64,000 nt of DNA, taken from assembly GCA_024233305.1 (NCBI GenBank), contig JACKPV010000037.1:58046-122045 (forward strand). The letters are read 5' to 3'. The notes under the pieces were generated by a model. That model was not told where the DNA came from. It was given only the letters and a program-made list of their open reading frames with translations, and did not search any database. Positions 52,601 through 60,953 of this stretch are shown one piece after another. The position numbers and the translations under genes were made by a program. The first letter of the stretch is position 1. Every line of letters begins with the position of its first letter. This stretch comes from Verrucomicrobiales bacterium (GTDB taxonomy: Bacteria > Verrucomicrobiota > Verrucomicrobiia > Limisphaerales > J093).

Positions 52601-55134
52601 GGAGCGAGCCGGAGCATCTCGCCTGGGTGCAGGCCTTCGCCGGCGCCCGGTATCAGGAGGGCTACACGAAGGGGGTTCACGACCTGGACGCGGCCTTGAT
52701 TTCGCGCGCGCTGCTCTCGACCCATGCCGCGCTGGGGCTTGCGCATCATCGGCCCGACGCCCGCGCCTGCGCCACCGTCTTCTGGCACCGCTTCTGTCCC
52801 GCCGAAGTGAAGTCGCTCTGGACGCACAAGCTCGCCGCCTTCGCCGAGCGCAACCGGCTCTTCCCCGGCGATCCCACCCAGCGCGATTACATCGCGGCGC
52901 TGGCCCACCGGTTGGCGGAGTTCGCGAACCGGACCGGGCTCTTTCCGGCTGCGCTGGCCGGCGAAGCCGGGGATTACCTCTTTCATGAACTCACTTCCGG
53001 CGGTCCCTTTGTGGTCAGCCGGGAAGCCGACCGTTGGCTCGCGGCCTTTCGCCGGCATCTGGTGCAGCAGGATCGGGAAACGGCTTTCACCGAAGCCCGC
53101 CAGCAGCTGGCCGGCCATCCGGAAAGCGAGCTGGAACTGGTCCGCGACTGGGTGCGCGGTTTCCTGCTGCACCGCCCGGAAGCCCGCCGGTATCAGGAGG
53201 AGATCGCCGCCGTCCTCTTCTGCGGCGAGGCCTTCGAGGGGCGTCCGGTCGTCGCGGACACGGACGCGGACCTCGCGGGAATGAAGGGCAGTCACGGGGT
53301 GATCCAGGAGGGACGTTACCATTTCGACTACCTTGAGTTCCGCGAGCGGCTCGAACGATTCGAGTCCGTCGTGCAACCGGCATTCGAGCGCTTTCATCAA
53401 CTCAAACAACAACTCCTCCAACGCGAGCGCCAACGCCTGCGGCTCGAAGAATTCGCCCCGCGCGTCCTGACCTCCTTCGTACGCAATCAGTTGATCGACG
53501 AGGTCTATCTGCCGTTCCTCGGCGACAATCTGGCCAAGCAGATCGGCGCGGCGGGCGACCGCAAGCGCACCGACCTCATGGGCCTGCTGCTGTTGATCTC
53601 GCCGCCCGGCTACGGCAAGACGACGTTGATGGAATACCTCGCCAACCGGCTGGGCATCATCTTCGTGAAGATCAACGGCCCCGCGCTCGGCGACCGCGTC
53701 ACGTCCCTCGATCCCGCCGATGCCCCCAACGCCGCCGCGCGCGAGGAAATCGAGAAACTCAACCTCGCCCTCGAAATGGGCGACAACGCGATGCTCTACG
53801 TCGATGACATCCAGCATTGCAGCCCCGAGTTCCTCCAGAAATTCATCTCGCTGTGCGACGCGCAGCGCAAGATCGAGGGCGTCTGGCGCGGACGTTCGCG
53901 CACCTACGATCTGCGCGGCCGCAAGGTGGTGGTGGTCATGGCCGGCAATCCGTACACCGAAAGCGGGCAGAAGTTCCGCCTCCCGGACATGCTGGCGAAC
54001 CGCGCCGACACCTACAACCTCGGCGACATCATCGGCGGCAATCCGGCGTGGTTCAAAGCCAGCTACCTCGAAAATGCCATCACCTCGAACGCCCTCCTCG
54101 CGCCCCTGGCCAACCGCAGCCAGAACGACATCCGCCAGTTCATCCAGATGGCGGAGACCGGCGAACGCGACCCGAGCGGCTTCGAGGGCAGTTACTCGGC
54201 GCAAGAGGTCGACGAGATTCTGGCCGTGATGAAGCAGCTCACGCAGGTCCGCGAGGTTATCCTGCGGGTCAATCAGGAGTACATCGCGTCCGCCGCGCAG
54301 GCCGACGAGTTCCGCACCGAACCGCCGTTCAAACTCCAGGGCTCCTACCGGAACATGAACCGGCTGGCCGAGAAGGTCGTTCCGGTGATGACCGATGACG
54401 AGGTGCAGGCGCTGGTGCTCGAACATTACCGCGGCGAGGCCCAGACATTGACCACGGGAGCCGAGGCGAACCTGCTCAAATTCAAGGAACTGGTCGGCGT
54501 GTTGAGCGAAACCGAGGCGGCCCGTTGGGAGGAAATCAAACGCACGTTCAACCGCAACCAGCGCACCGGCCGGGTCGATCCCTCGGATTCGGTCGGCCGC
54601 GTGGTGGCGCAGTTGGCGGGTTTTCAGGACGGCCTCGAAGCCATCCAGACCACCCTGGCCCAACGCCTCAGCGAAACCCGCCCGCCGGTCACGCTCGACC
54701 TGGCGCCGGTGACCGAAGGTCTCGCGGCCCTGCGCGGCGCCTTCGAGCAGCGCCTGACCGCGGAGCCGAATCCGCCTCCGACTGTGCCGGCCGCGGCCGG
54801 CGAACTGGCGCGTGAGCTCAGCGAGGGCTTGCACGCTTTGCGTTCGGATCTCAGCCGCGCCATCACGGAGGTCCACACCGGATCGATGGCCGAAAAAGTC
54901 ACCAGCCTTTCGCACGAGATGGAAATGCTGCACAGCACGCTGGCCACCTTGAAGGACATCGCCGCCCGCCAGCGCGACTACCTCCGCAATGTCGAGGCCA
55001 TGCTCGTCGAGCAGGCGCGGAAGGGCACGGTCGAGTTCGAGCTGACGCAGGACATGCTCACGAATGAGCAGGCGTTCCTGGAGAAGTTCCACGAGATGCT
55101 CGGCCAGCGGGAACCACCGCCGCCGTCCGCCTGA
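49645..55134 (+). CDS. Giant AAA+ ATPase, 'DNA repair ATPase' (DUF3686-like)
   Basis: A 1829-residue protein. The first ~850 residues are a beta-rich region (many Y/F-containing strands, e.g. GGRFLFGFNVRFGLKQEIDLADVFAVY) and long coiled coils (TVAKTGGELEMLIEIVNGLKIEDATETTRII). A conserved DUF3686-like middle follows (HHFNRNTQPLDLTIVQRDGVQHLHLTSTKFFEP). The AAA+ module is near the C-terminus: Walker A ISPPGYGKTTLM (~1320), Walker B MLYVDDIQH (~1385), sensor-like VVVMAGNPYTESG (~1430). A C-terminal coiled coil closes the protein. Annotated members are called DNA repair ATPases, without proof that I know of. The gene lies between flotillin and a coiled-coil gene; the three form a likely operon. 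Confidence 0.88.
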   Translation: MAADSPKSKRTGTGASPAAGAPVPPPASTPSALGDATYELIRQRLDGHAATLRERLGKLDARRQEVFGAIEHKLLQADRIVTANNCVPRDMVPLAGGRFLFGFNVRFGLKQEIDLADVFAVYHRDEATGTWKEAELEPLRNEAFLRDFKRLYNVYQKTVFRKFSVIDGHLYMVFGVGAGVEDIAVFKWAYHDGEPRYLDGRAEADFRRSGFPSAHAFRWQTPDRESFRYGDHPHLSIEDRVFVECIGGDLTIKVEDNTATGEGIYQEPVEDRYQKVDDAEVAYAALDHLILLKIRPYKEATARFFIFNEKLQQVVRVDSIGESCVRLPEDQGLVFPDGYYLSTGELKRFEGRTGGMIIERVIQAPNGEDTLFVFYHRTSGEYVLMPYRLIQQRIEERLTCQGFSLFPNGHLLSFRAEPEAQKHHLIQLRQTPFHQPGHEPPGQKEAFLYQVGNKDVVRALADGTEILALLRQPDPYAELYTDLVKRCEVVLDSYPWLASPDGFGVDEALRAVRGAADKAVEEFDKVRRLRSEAARQVKEIRKRCHERFDLIRRADFKTLDDFVQHLTALRQLRGELITLREVRYIDVAALESIEETVTAQGNQLSTACVSFLLRPEALDPYRNEAASQLQSVDGVTKVAEGRELEKTVAKTGGELEMLIEIVNGLKIEDATETTRIIDSITTVFATLNQVRAALKQRLKSLAAAEGAAQFDARMKLLAQAAASYLDLCDTPARCDDYLNRISVQIEELEGAFADFEEYTLQLAERRTELYEAFEQRKVALVEQRNKRANALMTAAERVLKVIRNRLAGFETLDDINAYLASDLMIARVRETIEQLLVLEDSVKADDLQGRLKSARQDAVRQLKDRQELFVGGQDVIKLGRHHFNRNTQPLDLTIVQRDGVQHLHLTSTKFFEPVTDETFTATRAVWDQELVSENADVYRAEYLAWQLLRSVSRNGNPPATEAKAGSAAAGELHPEPPDPLATALARSEPEHLAWVQAFAGARYQEGYTKGVHDLDAALISRALLSTHAALGLAHHRPDARACATVFWHRFCPAEVKSLWTHKLAAFAERNRLFPGDPTQRDYIAALAHRLAEFANRTGLFPAALAGEAGDYLFHELTSGGPFVVSREADRWLAAFRRHLVQQDRETAFTEARQQLAGHPESELELVRDWVRGFLLHRPEARRYQEEIAAVLFCGEAFEGRPVVADTDADLAGMKGSHGVIQEGRYHFDYLEFRERLERFESVVQPAFERFHQLKQQLLQRERQRLRLEEFAPRVLTSFVRNQLIDEVYLPFLGDNLAKQIGAAGDRKRTDLMGLLLLISPPGYGKTTLMEYLANRLGIIFVKINGPALGDRVTSLDPADAPNAAAREEIEKLNLALEMGDNAMLYVDDIQHCSPEFLQKFISLCDAQRKIEGVWRGRSRTYDLRGRKVVVVMAGNPYTESGQKFRLPDMLANRADTYNLGDIIGGNPAWFKASYLENAITSNALLAPLANRSQNDIRQFIQMAETGERDPSGFEGSYSAQEVDEILAVMKQLTQVREVILRVNQEYIASAAQADEFRTEPPFKLQGSYRNMNRLAEKVVPVMTDDEVQALVLEHYRGEAQTLTTGAEANLLKFKELVGVLSETEAARWEEIKRTFNRNQRTGRVDPSDSVGRVVAQLAGFQDGLEAIQTTLAQRLSETRPPVTLDLAPVTEGLAALRGAFEQRLTAEPNPPPTVPAAAGELARELSEGLHALRSDLSRAITEVHTGSMAEKVTSLSHEMEMLHSTLATLKDIAARQRDYLRNVEAMLVEQARKGTVEFELTQDMLTNEQAFLEKFHEMLGQREPPPPSA

Positions 55135-55188
55135 TCACCCTTTCAATCCATCGGTGAACGCCACCCTCATCCTCGAGTCGCCCGCGCC

Positions 55189-56034
55189 ATGAAGAAGTTC
55201 ATCCAGCGAATCCAGAGCCTGGGCCAGAAGGCCGCCGAATTGAAGGAGGCCGTCCAGCAGGTCCCGCCCAAGGTGGCCGGCATCCGCGAGGCCGTCGCCC
55301 TGACCACCGGCCAGCTCCAGCAACTCCGTGCCCAGATCAAGTCCAGCATCGCCGGCCTCAAAACCGACCACGAGGACCAACTCCTCGATGCCCTGCGCGA
55401 AATCAACGAGAGCAGCGGACTCATCCGCCAGGCCGGCTTCGCGCTGGCCGGGCTCGACCTCGAACTGGACCCCGTCGAACGGCTCATCGTTCACCTCGAA
55501 CGCCGCGAGGATGTCCGCCGCTCCGTCCTCGAAGCCCTCCGCGATGCCGTCCGCGCGCGCCCCACCGTCCACGCCCTGCTCGACGCCTTGATGCGCGCCG
55601 AGGAAACCGCCGACGAGGTGCGTCTCTCGGGACTCGACTACCGCACGCTCGTCATCCACATCGGCCCCGTGCCCACCGTGCGGCTCTGCTGGCGTCCTTC
55701 CCGTTCTCTGGCGCAACCCGCGACGACTTCGGTTCTTGCGACCGCGATGCCAGCCCCTCCGCCGCCCGCCACCGAGTGCCCCACCTTCTTCGGCTCAACG
55801 CCACCCTCCGCCGCCGACTTCACCGCGGCGGAGACAGCAGATGAAGCCGCGGCCGCCCGATCGCCGTCCACACCGTCCACTGCGTCACCCCCCGAGCCAG
55901 AACTCCTGCCCGGGCGCGTTGCGGCCGCCGCCTCGTCCGGGCCGTCAGAAAAGAAGGACACCCCCCCCGTCTGGAACAGCGACGCCCTGCAACGCTTCAA
56001 AACCATGCCCAAGGCGTCGAAGTACCGCCGCTGA
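55189..56034 (+). CDS. Coiled-coil protein of the flotillin/AAA+ operon
   Basis: A 281-residue protein 54 bases after the ATPase gene. The N-terminal ~100 residues are a coiled coil (FIQRIQSLGQKAAELKEAVQQVPPKVAGIREAVALTTGQLQQLRAQI). A compact helical part follows (ERLIVHLERREDVRRSVLEALRDAVRARPTVHALLDALMRAEETADEVR), then a short beta stretch (YRTLVIHIGPVPTVRLCWRPSR) and a ~110-residue Ala/Pro/Ser-rich disordered tail ending in SDALQRFKTMPKASKYRR. I recognise no named family. Position suggests it is the third component of the flotillin/ATPase system. Confidence 0.8.
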   Translation: MKKFIQRIQSLGQKAAELKEAVQQVPPKVAGIREAVALTTGQLQQLRAQIKSSIAGLKTDHEDQLLDALREINESSGLIRQAGFALAGLDLELDPVERLIVHLERREDVRRSVLEALRDAVRARPTVHALLDALMRAEETADEVRLSGLDYRTLVIHIGPVPTVRLCWRPSRSLAQPATTSVLATAMPAPPPPATECPTFFGSTPPSAADFTAAETADEAAAARSPSTPSTASPPEPELLPGRVAAAASSGPSEKKDTPPVWNSDALQRFKTMPKASKYRR

Positions 56035-56041
56035 CTTCCCC

Positions 56042-56671
56042 ATGGACCCGGAAAGCATCCGACGCGCCCTCGCCGACATCACGAGCGAGCAGGACCCGAC
56101 GTTCAAGCATCTGAAGCTGGCCAGCGTGGTCTCGGCAGTGTTCAGAGAAAAGGGCGTCGAACTGGTGGTGGTCGGTGGTTCCGCCATCGAGATTTACACC
56201 GAGGGCGCCTACGTTTCCGGCGATTTGGATCTGTGCGTGATTGCGTCGACGGTCGAGCTCTCTGCCCGCACCCGGCAGATCCTCATGGCTCCGTTCGAGG
56301 CGAGGGGAGGGCCTCGAAGCTGGCAGGTCGCCGGCGCATACGTGGACCTGCTGGCCGGCTTTGAAAACCTGGCGACCACACCTCTCCGCCGAATCGAGGG
56401 CCCCTGGGGCACCGTGGTTCTCTGCCCGATCGAGGAGCTTATTGTCGAGCGGGTGCTGGTTTCGCACTATCCTGGGGACTATCCTCCGGCGCGGGAATGT
56501 GCGAGAAAACTCCTGGCCGCCGCGCTGCTGGACGAGGTCGAAACTGACTGGGCAGAAGTCCGGCGACTCGCGAATGCGCCGGCGTATGCAAACTGGCCCG
56601 AAGTGAAAGCGCTGATCGATGAACAAGCCGAAGCTCTCCAAATCCGGAGTTCCGGTGATTCCGATGCATGA
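56042..56671 (+). CDS. Nucleotidyltransferase-fold protein
   Basis: A 209-residue protein from ATG 56042, 7 bases after the coiled-coil gene. VVVGGSAIEIYTEGAYVSGDLDLCV holds the GGS...DxD signature of minimal nucleotidyltransferases (Asp-Leu-Asp after SG). The rest is helical. By structure it resembles MNT/AbiEii-type enzymes. It overlaps the next small gene by 53 bases. Whether it belongs to the flotillin operon by function, or merely by position, cannot be told from sequence. Confidence 0.8.
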   Translation: MDPESIRRALADITSEQDPTFKHLKLASVVSAVFREKGVELVVVGGSAIEIYTEGAYVSGDLDLCVIASTVELSARTRQILMAPFEARGGPRSWQVAGAYVDLLAGFENLATTPLRRIEGPWGTVVLCPIEELIVERVLVSHYPGDYPPARECARKLLAAALLDEVETDWAEVRRLANAPAYANWPEVKALIDEQAEALQIRSSGDSDA

Positions 56672-56840
56672 GCCCATCAGCTGGCAGGACTGGCTCAAGG
56701 GACGCCGTACCCGCCGTGAAACGGGGAATCGCGTCGCCTCCGAGATCATCCGTCGTCCCGCGGGCTCAAAGGACCGCCGCTTGCGCGAACTCTTCGACGG
56801 CGAACGCGGCCTGCCCTTCCGCCGGACCGAGGACCTCTGA
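56619..56840 (+). CDS. Small basic protein partnered with nucleotidyltransferase
   Basis: A 73-residue basic protein (PISWQDWLKGRRTRRETGNRVASEIIRRPAGSKDRRLRELFDGERGLPFRRTEDL). The 53-base overlap with the nucleotidyltransferase gene indicates translational coupling. No family recognised. Its stop codon TGA (56838-56840) shares its final A with the start of a palindromic repeat arm, exactly as at the sigma factor gene ending at 22521. Confidence 0.7.
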   Translation: MNKPKLSKSGVPVIPMHEPISWQDWLKGRRTRRETGNRVASEIIRRPAGSKDRRLRELFDGERGLPFRRTEDL

Positions 56841-57104
56841 GCCGTATCGATTCAGTCAATGGACCGCGGATGGGCACGGATGCCACGGATGGGGCGCGGC
56901 GCTGCCGCCATGGCAGAGAAGCCGGGAGACCTCACCAAATGGTGAGCCCGAACCCAGGGCGCGCGATTCTGGTTTTCCTCAATATCCGTGCCCATCCGCG
57001 CCCATCCGTGGTTAATCCCACTGCATGGTTACGGCTCAGCCGTATCGACTCAACAAGCCGTCGCCGCGGACCTACAGTCGGCGCTGAAATCCATGGGCTT
57101 ACTG
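56840..57104. repeat. Composite repeat island: MITE arm fragments around a GGAT-arm element
   Basis: A MITE-type end (AGCCGTATCGATTCAGT, 56840-56856) is followed by a GGAT-arm pair: GGATGGGCACGGATGCCACGGAT (near 56868) inverted against ATCCGTGCCCATCCGCGCCCATCCG (near 56984). A second MITE arm lies at 57038-57104 (AGCCGTATCGACTCA ... AGTCGGCGCTGAAATCCA), same orientation as the first. No gene is supported in the island. Confidence 0.6.
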
Positions 57105-57135
57105 TGCCGCTCGCAGGAAACACTGCCGCGCCCCC

Positions 57136-58569
57136 TCAATCACCGCGGACGAAGGCCGCCAGGGTGCGGATGTTGGCGGCGAAGGTCCGCATGTCGATCC
57201 AGCCATCCGTTACCCAACGACCGGCCTCGTCCTGCGCTTCCAGGATCCGGCGCACCCTGGTTTCGGAGGGCCGCGGAACATCCGCGCGATTCTCGCGACG
57301 CACCCGCGCGCGTTCGCGACCCTCGCGGCGCACCGTTTCGTAGAGGCGGATCGCCGCCGGGATGCCGTAGCTTCCCTCCCACGAATACCCGCGTCGCCGT
57401 TCCTCGCTGATCGCGTCGAGACGGTAGTGCAATCGGCCGTCGCGATCGCCGTACAACGGGCGGTTCGTCCCGAGTTCGTAATAGCGGGCCCAACGATCCG
57501 GACCGAGTTGTGACCGCTGCAACCAGTCGATGAACGCGGGCAGTGGCTCCAGGAGACGTTCCTCGCCCGTTTCACCAAACAACTCGATCAGCACCCCCAT
57601 CGCGCCGACGCTCTCGTTGCTGCACACCGCCGGCGGTTCGAAGGCGCGGGCCCAGGCAGGTTCCATGGCGAAGTTGTATTGCTGCGCCCACGCCGGCTGC
57701 GGTTCGGGCAACCGCGCCAGGATGAGGAACTCCCCTCCGCGACGGGCCGCGTCCAGAAAGCGGGGATCCTCCAAACGGCGCGCCGCCTCGAGCATGGTCT
57801 CGATGCAGTCGCGCTGCGACTGGTCATTCAAGGTGTAGTAGCCACTGTAATCCGCCTTCGGCCATCGACGCGGCCAGTCGGCGGGCGTGCGGGCGGGGCG
57901 GACCGGGAAATCCGCCGGATCCCGCGGGCCGCCGTCGTAGCGCTGCGGCCAGGCGCCATTCGGGTATTGCGCCTCGAGCATCCGGCGCAGTCCGTAATCC
58001 AGCGCGTCGCGAACCGGGTCGCGAACGCCGGCCGGGTCCTCCGACGAGGCGGCCAGAAAGGTCATCAAGAATCGCAAGGCCGCCTGCGTCGTGTTGTCGT
58101 CGAACGTCGTTACGTTGCGTCGCCCCACCGGGACTGCGGTCGGATCGTCGAGGTCGCTTCGATAGGCCCACTTCCGTCGCGCCTCGGGATCGAACTCGAC
58201 CAGGTAAGCCCACCCGCCCGAAGCCAGTTGCCCGCGCACGAGCGCCCGCGCCGCCCCGGCCGCCGCCACGAGATACCGCTCGTCGCCGGTGGCCGCATGC
58301 GCTTCAAGCAAGGCCATCCCCACCGCCGGCGTGCCGGGCGGTTGCACCCAGATCTGTGTCACCGTGGCTTGGTTTTCTCCCCAACGCTCACCCAGATCCG
58401 GGCGATAGCGCCAGAGGTACCCGCCTTCCGTCGCAATGGACGCGAGCTGGTCCGTGGCCTTCGCAAGCCCGGTCCGGGACGCTTCCCGCAACCCCTCGTC
58501 CGCCACCAGCGACAGACCCAGGACCCCGGCCAAACCGATCCCGACCAGTGCATTCCGGACGTGCTTCAT
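57136..58569 (-). CDS. Exported pectate lyase, PL10-like
   Basis: A 477-residue protein with signal peptide (MKHVRNALVGIGLAGVLGLSLVA). Family features of the PL10 pectate lyase fold are TFDDNTTQAALRFLMTFL, LRRMLEAQYPNGAWPQRYDGG, YYTLNDQSQRDCIETMLEAARRL and AWAQQYNFAMEPAWARAFEPPAVCSNESVG. It would cleave polygalacturonate by beta-elimination. Together with the sulfatase at 10024 it points to plant- or algal-polysaccharide use. Substrate not provable from sequence. Confidence 0.85.
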   Translation of the reverse strand: MKHVRNALVGIGLAGVLGLSLVADEGLREASRTGLAKATDQLASIATEGGYLWRYRPDLGERWGENQATVTQIWVQPPGTPAVGMALLEAHAATGDERYLVAAAGAARALVRGQLASGGWAYLVEFDPEARRKWAYRSDLDDPTAVPVGRRNVTTFDDNTTQAALRFLMTFLAASSEDPAGVRDPVRDALDYGLRRMLEAQYPNGAWPQRYDGGPRDPADFPVRPARTPADWPRRWPKADYSGYYTLNDQSQRDCIETMLEAARRLEDPRFLDAARRGGEFLILARLPEPQPAWAQQYNFAMEPAWARAFEPPAVCSNESVGAMGVLIELFGETGEERLLEPLPAFIDWLQRSQLGPDRWARYYELGTNRPLYGDRDGRLHYRLDAISEERRRGYSWEGSYGIPAAIRLYETVRREGRERARVRRENRADVPRPSETRVRRILEAQDEAGRWVTDGWIDMRTFAANIRTLAAFVRGD

Positions 58570-58688
58570 CCGCTGCTTATCGCAAAACCCGCGCGGCCCC
58601 GCCAGCCTGCACCGTGAGGTGGCACAATCCCGGCCGGCGTGACGCTTTTGGCTTTGCTCCGGCCCGCGGCCTCCTACCCTCGGCCCGC

Positions 58689-59540
58689 GTGACGGTTATT
58701 GAAGTCATTCAGCGCAGTGCCGGGTTCCTGGCGCGCAAGGGCGTGGACTCGCCGCGGCTGCAGGTCGAATTGCTGCTGGCGCACGTTCTCGGCATGCCCC
58801 GCTTGCAGCTCTATCTGAACTTCGAGCGACCGCTCAGCCCGACCGAAACCGACGCGTTGCGCGAACTGGTCAAACGCCGCGGCCAGCGCGAGCCGCTCCA
58901 ATACCTGATCGGACAGGCGGCCTTCTGCGGCTTCGACTTCAAGGTCACCCCCGCCGTGTTGGTTCCACGACCCGAAACCGAGGGCTTGGCCGAACGCGCC
59001 TGGACCTGGCTCGAGCAAACCGGCGACGGACCGAAAACCGCCCTCGATTTCGGCGCCGGCAGCGGCTGCCTCGCGATCACCCTCGCCTTGAAGATCCCCA
59101 CCCTCGCGGTGCAGGCGCTGGACGTCTCGCCCGCGGCGCTGGCGGTGGCGCGCGAAAATGCCGTCAAGCACGGGGTGCAGGACCGGGTGCACTTCGTCGA
59201 GGGCGAGGGGTTGGGCGCGCTGCCCACGGACGCGCGCTTTGACCTTTTGGTGGCCAATCCGCCGTACATTCCCAGCCGCGAGATCGCCGGCTTGCAGCCC
59301 GAAGTGCGCGACCACGAACCTCGTCTTGCGCTTGATGGCGGCCCCGACGGATTGCGATTCATCCGCGAACTGGCCGGCGCTGCGTCCCGGATGCATCGGG
59401 GGGGACGCTTGTTTCTCGAGTTTGCCGACGGCCAGGAGGACGCCGCCGCCGCGATTTTCCGGGGCGCCGGCTGGACCATCGAGGCCATCGAGCCCGATCT
59501 GTCCGGCACCCCCCGAATCCTCGTTGCCTGCCCGGCGTGA
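58689..59540 (+). CDS. prmC: Peptide chain release factor glutamine methyltransferase PrmC
   Basis: 283 residues from the GTG at 58689; an upstream open frame is not family-like. The N-terminal helical domain (IQRSAGFLARKGVDSPRLQVELLLAHVLGMPRLQLYL), VPRPETEGL, the S-adenosylmethionine loop ALDFGAGSGCLAI (~118-130) and the catalytic NPPY (190-193) are all present. It methylates the GGQ glutamine of release factors. It precedes murA by 153 bases on the same strand. Confidence 0.95.
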   Translation: MTVIEVIQRSAGFLARKGVDSPRLQVELLLAHVLGMPRLQLYLNFERPLSPTETDALRELVKRRGQREPLQYLIGQAAFCGFDFKVTPAVLVPRPETEGLAERAWTWLEQTGDGPKTALDFGAGSGCLAITLALKIPTLAVQALDVSPAALAVARENAVKHGVQDRVHFVEGEGLGALPTDARFDLLVANPPYIPSREIAGLQPEVRDHEPRLALDGGPDGLRFIRELAGAASRMHRGGRLFLEFADGQEDAAAAIFRGAGWTIEAIEPDLSGTPRILVACPA

Positions 59541-59693
59541 TCGTGGAAGTATCGCCGGCTCCCAGCCGGCGGATCGGTCGAGTGCTCCGCCGGGCTGCGG
59601 GCTGGAAATCCGTGAACGGCAAACACGGCGGCCAGGATTGCGAAGTGCGGGCTGAAAAGTGCGGGCGCAGGCCCCCGGATTCCGACGAATGCG

Positions 59694-60953
59694 ATGTACA
59701 GCTTGATCATCAAAGGCGGCACGCCGCTGCACGGCGCGGTCGAGATCAGCGGCGCCAAAAACGCCGCCCTGCCCATCCTCGCCGCCACCCTGCTCACCCG
59801 CGAGAAATGCGTCATCCGCCGGGTCCCCAACCTGAGCGACGTGGCGTTCATGGTGAAGATCCTCAACTCGCTCGGCGCCCGGACGCGCCAGCGCGGCGAC
59901 ACCATCACCGTCGAGGCGGAACGGGTGAAGGGCCTGGGCGATTACGAACTGGTCCGCAAGATGCGCGGTTCGGTGTGCATCCTCGGTCCGTTGCTGGCGC
60001 GGCTGCGCGAGGCGCGGGTGTCGCTGCCCGGCGGATGCGTCATCGGTTCCCGTCCGATTGACCTGCATTTGAAGGGGATGCGGGCGCTCGGGGCAACCAT
60101 CCGCATCGAGGGAGGTTACGTGCATGCCCGGACGCGTCGACTGGTGGGCGCCGAGATGTTCCTCGGGGGGCGCGCCGGCCCGACGGTGCTGGGCACCGCC
60201 AACGTCATGATGGCCGCCGCCCTGGCGGAAGGAGTGACCATCATTGAAAGCGCGGCGTGTGAACCCGAGGTGGTCGACCTCGCCAATTTCCTCAACGCAA
60301 TGGGCGCCCACGTGCAGGGCGCGGGCAGTCCGACCATCACCGTGACCGGCGTGAAGGAGCTGCACGGCGCGGATCACGAGGTCATCCCGGACCGGATCGA
60401 GGCAGCCACCTTCGCCATCGCGGCCGTGGCCACCCGCGGGCACGTCACCCTGCGGGGCGCCCGTCCGGATCACCTGAGCGCCGTGCTGGACAAGCTGCAG
60501 GAAGCGGGCGCCCGCATCGACCGGAGCGGCGACGGCCTGTCGGTCCGCCGCGGCCGGCAGCTGCTTCCGCTGGATGTCACCACGCAACCCTATGCGGGTT
60601 TCCCGACGGACGTGCAGGCGCAGATGATGGTGTTGATGACCCAGGCCCCGGGCATCAGCATCATCACCGAACGGATCTTCGAATCGCGTTTCATGCACGT
60701 CAGCGAACTGGCGCGACTGGGCGCCGAAATCCTCATCGAAGGGCCCAGTGCGGTGGTGAAAGGCCGGGTGAGGCTGAGCGGGGCGCCGGTGATGGCCAGC
60801 GATCTGCGGGCGTCGGCGGCCCTGGTAGTGGCGGGGCTTGTGGCCCGCGGCGAAACGCGCGTCAAGCGCATCTATCACCTTGACCGCGGCTACGAAAGGC
60901 TTGATGAAAAACTCCGCAAGCTGGGCGCGAAAGTCCAGCGGGCAAGAGACTGA
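59694..60953 (+). CDS. murA: UDP-N-acetylglucosamine 1-carboxyvinyltransferase MurA
   Basis: A 419-residue protein catalysing the first committed step of peptidoglycan synthesis. Lys22-Asn23 (SGAKNAALPIL) and the active-site Cys115 (ARVSLPGGCVIGSRPIDLH) sit at the same positions as in E. coli MurA; Cys is the fosfomycin-sensitive form. The C-terminal GRVRLSGAPVMASDLRASAALVVAGLVARGETRV...YHLDRGYERLDEKLRKLGA is canonical. The stop overlaps the next start as TGATG. Confidence 0.97.
   Translation: MYSLIIKGGTPLHGAVEISGAKNAALPILAATLLTREKCVIRRVPNLSDVAFMVKILNSLGARTRQRGDTITVEAERVKGLGDYELVRKMRGSVCILGPLLARLREARVSLPGGCVIGSRPIDLHLKGMRALGATIRIEGGYVHARTRRLVGAEMFLGGRAGPTVLGTANVMMAAALAEGVTIIESAACEPEVVDLANFLNAMGAHVQGAGSPTITVTGVKELHGADHEVIPDRIEAATFAIAAVATRGHVTLRGARPDHLSAVLDKLQEAGARIDRSGDGLSVRRGRQLLPLDVTTQPYAGFPTDVQAQMMVLMTQAPGISIITERIFESRFMHVSELARLGAEILIEGPSAVVKGRVRLSGAPVMASDLRASAALVVAGLVARGETRVKRIYHLDRGYERLDEKLRKLGAKVQRARD

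Noticed and set aside
51535..55092. 1185-codon minus-strand frame
   Set aside because: Shadow of the AAA+ ATPase gene; no recognisable domain, and the ATPase Walker motifs are on the plus strand.
47370..56034. Calling the flotillin/ATPase operon a known phage-defence system
   Set aside because: I know no described defence system with this exact three-gene composition, and sequence alone does not show the function.
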